DNA from: a virus
IMG/VR virus record: IMGVR_UViG_3300009466_000005
Location: 1 to 49,387 of that record
Strand: one strand, 5' to 3'
DNA length: 49,387 nucleotides
This document shows positions 46,049-49,387 of the stretch, piece after piece; position 1 is the stretch's first letter; every line of letters begins with the position of its first letter. The notes beneath the pieces are model-generated. The model was not told the DNA's origin, searched no databases, and was given only the letters and a program-made list of their open reading frames with translations. The translations under genes were made by a program, and so were the position numbers.

Positions 46049-48790
46049 ATGGCAGAACCAACCACTCAGAGATCATTTAGATCTTTTTCTGAGTCACTCA
46101 AATCTAAAAAACTTTCCCCAGTAAATCCATCAGCTATTACTGGGGGAAGACCTATTAGATTGTCTGGAAATATTGTTGCCAAAAAAGAAGTCGAAGAGCT
46201 TGGACAGATTAGAAAAACTTTAGGATCTTTACTTGCAATTGAAAAAAGATACTATAAGTTTCTTGGTGATAGAATTTTAAATTTCGCAAAGGAAGAAGAA
46301 AGAAAAAAATTAAAAGAACGAGAAAGATTACAAGAAGAAGGTAATCAAAAAAAAGGTAAAGATAAAACTTCAAACCCGATTGTAGAGAAAGCAAAATCTG
46401 ATTTATCTATGATTGGAGGATTCTTTAAGAATCTTCTCAAATTCTTCATTGGGTATAAAGTTTTACAGTGGGCATCAAATCCTGCAAACATAAAAAAGAT
46501 TCAGGATTTTGCTAATCTATTCATAAAATTATTTAAATTTATTAGTGCAGTCACTGAATTTGGTGTGGACGCATTAATGAAAACTATTACGGTTACTTCT
46601 AAAGTAATCAATGGAGTATTTGATTTTATAGGTAAAGTAGCAGAATTTTTTAGTTTCAGTTGGTTGGGTGGTGGAATTGAATGGTTGCTCAAAACCATAG
46701 AAGACGTAACCTCAGTATTTGCTAGCATTCCAAATGCCATAACACTGACTATAAAATTTTTAACTAATCTACTACCGAACTTTTTAGAATCAGTTTTAAC
46801 GAATGGACTACTTGGAGGTCAAAAAGAACTTCAGGGTCAATCCGATCAGGCAATAGATGCAAAGAAATCAGCAGAGTCTCCTACTGAAGTTAGTGGAGAT
46901 ACTGATAAAACAGGTCAGAGTGATCTTGGTGAAAAGGCGAAAGAATCTCTATCAAACATTGGTAAAAATATTCTAAAGACTTTATTCCCTGGAATAGATA
47001 TTGCTACCAATATTGGAGCAAAGATTGGTGGCTCTATAAAATCATTCTTTACTGGAGGCAAGTCCCAGGAAGAACTTCCAAAACTAGCAAAAGGTGGTAT
47101 TGTAACTAAACCGACTGAAGCGATTGTTGGAGAGGCAGGACCAGAAGCAATTTTACCACTTGATAAGTTGGGATCATTTGGTATTGATGGATTTAAGGCA
47201 GCCACCAATAAGGTAATTCCTAAATTCATGACCTTACTGACATTACCATTCAAGATTATTGGTGCTGGTATATTAGCATTAATTTCATCTACAGTAGGAA
47301 AAATTCCTGGCATTGGTCAGTTTATAAAACCTTTAGTTTCTAACATTGCATCTGGATTTGGGTTACCTCCAGGATTAGTTTCTGGGATGACTGGATTTAT
47401 TGGTGGTGTTGGTGAGATGACAACATCCGAAGTTGGAAATATTGCAGAGTTATTTGGAAAGCAAGAAGTAAATATTCGACAACAAAAAGGAGAAGAGTTT
47501 AGTCCTTCACGAGATACATCTGTAAAAGGATTACTTGGAAATATTTTGAGTGCATTGATCAGCAAGCAAAAGAAAACGGTTACTCCTGCACCAACAACCC
47601 CGCCAGCACCCACTGCACCACCTTCAGCCACACCTGCAGCTCCTGCAGCCACACCTGCAACTTCAGGGAATGAGCCAGCTGCAACACCAGCTCCCACCTT
47701 GTCTCCAATATTTGATAGGTCTCAGCAATCTGGTGCGGTTCCTGGTCAGGGTGGAGGAGACAAGATTCCAGCACTACTAGAACCAAATGAATATGTGCTG
47801 AATAAAAATGCAGTTAGGGGATTGGGGGGAGCAAAAGAATTAGACAAAATAAATTTTGGGGTGTTTCCTAGATTTCAAACAGGTGGATCTGTATTATCAA
47901 AATTGGGAGATAGTTCTAAATTAGCATCAGCTCCCAGAGGATATTGTGTTACTGGTGTTCTTGATACAATGCAAAAAAATGGAGTGCCCAATCCAGCAGG
48001 AACTTCAAATGATCCAAACAATCCAAGAGGTCTTGCTGCTCAACTTATTAAAAATTATGGTTGGGGATCTATTTCTGGGTTAGGATCACCAATTAATCTA
48101 AAAAGTCCGTATGGAAATGTAGGTGCAAATGCAATGTCATTTTCTGAATGGAAATCTGCGGTTAAAGAAAATAAAATTGTAAGTGGTTCTATCGTATTCA
48201 CAACTAAAAATTCTGACTGGTCTGGAAATCAATCTAGTGGACACGACGCAGCGATTGCAAAGAATGGTGGAAGAAAATTGTGGAGTGGGCATTGGCAATC
48301 ACAAGTCGATGGTGTTGGTGCTGTTTATGGCACAGCATCAAACAAAATAATTGCATTAACTCCTGGCGGTACACAAGTAGCATATGATGGGTCTAAAACA
48401 TCAGATGATGGCGAAACTTCAAATGATCAAGCTCAATCTACAGAATTTACTGTAGAAGCGGCAACAACGGTTGCAGAAAATCTTGGAAAATTATTCAAGA
48501 TGTTAAATGCTCCAGCTCCATCTCAAGATTCTGCACCACCAACAGCAGCTCAAGTACAGCCAAAAATAACTCAAACTGTTTCACAATCATCTGGAAATTT
48601 ACAGAGAGTTCAGAAAGAAAATTTACAACTTCAAAGTCAATCTAGAAGTCAGTCTAAGTCTGGTGGCAATGTTGTCACATTAGGACAGCCAAATAAAACT
48701 ATTAGTGAAACAATTTCTCAGCCAATGCCTGCGACACTTGGTGGTACTAGTCCACCAAATCCATTAATCAATTATCCGATAGCACCATAA
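46049..48790 (+). CDS. Tape-measure-like tail protein with cysteine-peptidase domain
   Basis: 913 residues. N-terminal helical/coiled region (to ~115), hydrophobic segments (KFFIGYKVLQWAS and after), then two motifs typical of tail tape-measure proteins: GGIVTKPTEAIVGEAGPEAI (about 350-370) and GGGDKIPALLEPNEYVLNKN (about 568-590), a Pro/Ala-rich linker between them. Residues about 630-780 look like a CHAP/NlpC-type domain (RGYCVTGVLDTM...SGHDAAIA), perhaps cutting peptidoglycan during DNA entry. Gln/Ser-rich tail. Corresponds in position to T4 gp29. Confidence 0.75.
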   Translation: MAEPTTQRSFRSFSESLKSKKLSPVNPSAITGGRPIRLSGNIVAKKEVEELGQIRKTLGSLLAIEKRYYKFLGDRILNFAKEEERKKLKERERLQEEGNQKKGKDKTSNPIVEKAKSDLSMIGGFFKNLLKFFIGYKVLQWASNPANIKKIQDFANLFIKLFKFISAVTEFGVDALMKTITVTSKVINGVFDFIGKVAEFFSFSWLGGGIEWLLKTIEDVTSVFASIPNAITLTIKFLTNLLPNFLESVLTNGLLGGQKELQGQSDQAIDAKKSAESPTEVSGDTDKTGQSDLGEKAKESLSNIGKNILKTLFPGIDIATNIGAKIGGSIKSFFTGGKSQEELPKLAKGGIVTKPTEAIVGEAGPEAILPLDKLGSFGIDGFKAATNKVIPKFMTLLTLPFKIIGAGILALISSTVGKIPGIGQFIKPLVSNIASGFGLPPGLVSGMTGFIGGVGEMTTSEVGNIAELFGKQEVNIRQQKGEEFSPSRDTSVKGLLGNILSALISKQKKTVTPAPTTPPAPTAPPSATPAAPAATPATSGNEPAATPAPTLSPIFDRSQQSGAVPGQGGGDKIPALLEPNEYVLNKNAVRGLGGAKELDKINFGVFPRFQTGGSVLSKLGDSSKLASAPRGYCVTGVLDTMQKNGVPNPAGTSNDPNNPRGLAAQLIKNYGWGSISGLGSPINLKSPYGNVGANAMSFSEWKSAVKENKIVSGSIVFTTKNSDWSGNQSSGHDAAIAKNGGRKLWSGHWQSQVDGVGAVYGTASNKIIALTPGGTQVAYDGSKTSDDGETSNDQAQSTEFTVEAATTVAENLGKLFKMLNAPAPSQDSAPPTAAQVQPKITQTVSQSSGNLQRVQKENLQLQSQSRSQSKSGGNVVTLGQPNKTISETISQPMPATLGGTSPPNPLINYPIAP

Positions 48791-48791
48791 C

Positions 48792-49387
48792 ATGGAAAAG
48801 TTAACTCCAGTTAGACCAGCTTCCATTATCGGTAATACTCGTCTCAAAGAATTGAAGACGATAAAAGGTGTTGCGACTAATTTAATTTCACAGAAAAAGA
48901 AAAATTTTGATCTAGAAAAAAAGTTTTTTAAAGTCGAAAAGGATTCAATTACTAGAGCTAGGTCATTAGAAAAAGAAAGACAGCAAGAACAAAAGAAACC
49001 GAAGTCGGGTGCGGCTGCAATAAAAAAAGAAATCAAAGAACAGTCAGTAAAGTTATATGATTTGTTCAAATTTTTTGTTGGATATAAAGTCCTTCAGTGG
49101 ATGTCTAAAACTGAGAATATAAAGTCTCTTGGTGAAATTGCAAAGGCAATGCAGAACATATTCAAGGTAATTGATTACCTTGCTGGAATTGGGGTTGAAG
49201 GTGTTCTTGGTGGATTACATAGTGTTTTATTTGGAGGAAGTTTTCTAGAAAGATTCTTTGGAGTGTTCAAAGCCATCGGTGGGCTTTTTATTATCAGAAG
49301 ATTATTATCTCCAGGTAAAATACTTAAAGACATTGCTTGGATTCTAAAGAATAAAAAAAATATTAGTAGAGTATTCAAAGCAATAGG
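48792..49387 (+). CDS. Paralogue of the tape-measure-like protein, N-terminal part
   Basis: Starts MEKLTPVRPASIIGNTRLKE and is open to the window end (198 codons). FKFFVGYKVLQWMSKTENIK matches KFFIGYKVLQWASNPANIK of the preceding protein; both have a charged coiled N-terminus followed by hydrophobic segments. Begins one base after the upstream stop. Likely a second tail-interior protein arising by duplication. Confidence 0.75.
   Translation, partial: MEKLTPVRPASIIGNTRLKELKTIKGVATNLISQKKKNFDLEKKFFKVEKDSITRARSLEKERQQEQKKPKSGAAAIKKEIKEQSVKLYDLFKFFVGYKVLQWMSKTENIKSLGEIAKAMQNIFKVIDYLAGIGVEGVLGGLHSVLFGGSFLERFFGVFKAIGGLFIIRRLLSPGKILKDIAWILKNKKNISRVFKAI

Noticed and set aside
47317-47697. 126-residue Gly/Ala/Val-rich minus-strand ORF
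   Set aside because: Antisense shadow of the Pro/Ala/Thr linker of the tape-measure-like gene.
1-49387. CRISPR array, insertion sequence or integrase/attachment site
   Set aside because: No regularly spaced repeats, transposase or integrase motifs were seen; mobile content is limited to homing-type nucleases.

Overview
The window is a stretch of a T4-like marine cyanophage genome (cyanomyovirus; host probably marine Synechococcus or Prochlorococcus). Evidence: an almost complete T4-type replication set (DNA polymerase gp43, UvsX, gp41 helicase, gp61 primase, gp59 loader, gp33, gp32, RNase H), T4-type baseplate and head genes (gp53, gp48, gp4, gp26), T4 late promoters of the TATAAATA/CTAAATA type before many genes, and cyanobacterial auxiliary genes (psbA, two hli genes, mazG, phoH, nrdA/nrdB, thyX, a DUF1825-type gene, an SLH-domain porin-like gene). 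The DNA is AT-rich and gene-dense, with many ATGA/TGATG/TAATG stop-start overlaps.

Layout. 1-4236: end of gp43, uvsX, gp41, mazG-like gene and an unknown gene. 4272-9440: virion-type proteins (a nucleotidyltransferase with a T4 internal-protein-like N-terminus, a large Ala/Lys-rich protein, an Ig-like structural protein). 9442-15052: two unknown genes, a coiled-coil membrane protein, primase, nrdA, nrdB. 15108-16028: a second Ala/Lys-rich head-type protein, then a terminator. 16149-25054: accessory region with eleven tRNA or tRNA-like genes plus one degenerate tRNA-like element, homing-type nucleases (two PD-(D/E)XK, two HNH), a C39-like peptidase, an RlpA-like secreted protein, a glycosyltransferase, several tiny genes and stretches of structured non-coding sequence. 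25055-27086: SLH/porin-like protein, two high-light-inducible proteins, a 28-residue membrane peptide and a GH24 lysozyme. 27069-30292 (minus strand): tail-fibre-like protein, subtilisin-like protease, and two small membrane proteins plus one small basic protein that together could be lysis functions. 30437-33026: psbA followed by an endonuclease-VII/HNH cluster. 33030-35513: small genes, tRNA-Ser and glutaredoxin. 35517-41595: RNase H, thyX, phoH, exonuclease, gp33, gp59, DUF1825-like gene, gp32. 41628-49387: baseplate/tail block (gp53 and gp48 on minus; gp4, a tail-tube-like protein, gp26, tape-measure-like protein and the start of its paralogue on plus).

How it works together. Early genes appear to be driven by host sigma-70-like promoters (TTGACA, 17 bp, TATGAT-like) and virion/lysis genes by T4-type late promoters. 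Several genes have a late promoter overlapping or sitting beside a hairpin just before the start codon, an arrangement that in T4 keeps read-through early transcripts silent while late transcripts are translated.

Most interesting: (1) a canonical T_TTT_TTC slippery site with a correctly spaced hairpin at the end of gp26, giving a predicted gp26 -1 frameshift fusion directly upstream of the tape-measure-like gene, as for the G/GT chaperones of other tailed phages; (2) an endonuclease gene after psbA whose C-terminus copies the C-terminus of D1; (3) terminator hairpins whose loop contains the -35 box of the next early promoter; (4) structured non-coding segments among the tRNAs. All identifications come from reading motifs by eye; no database search was possible.
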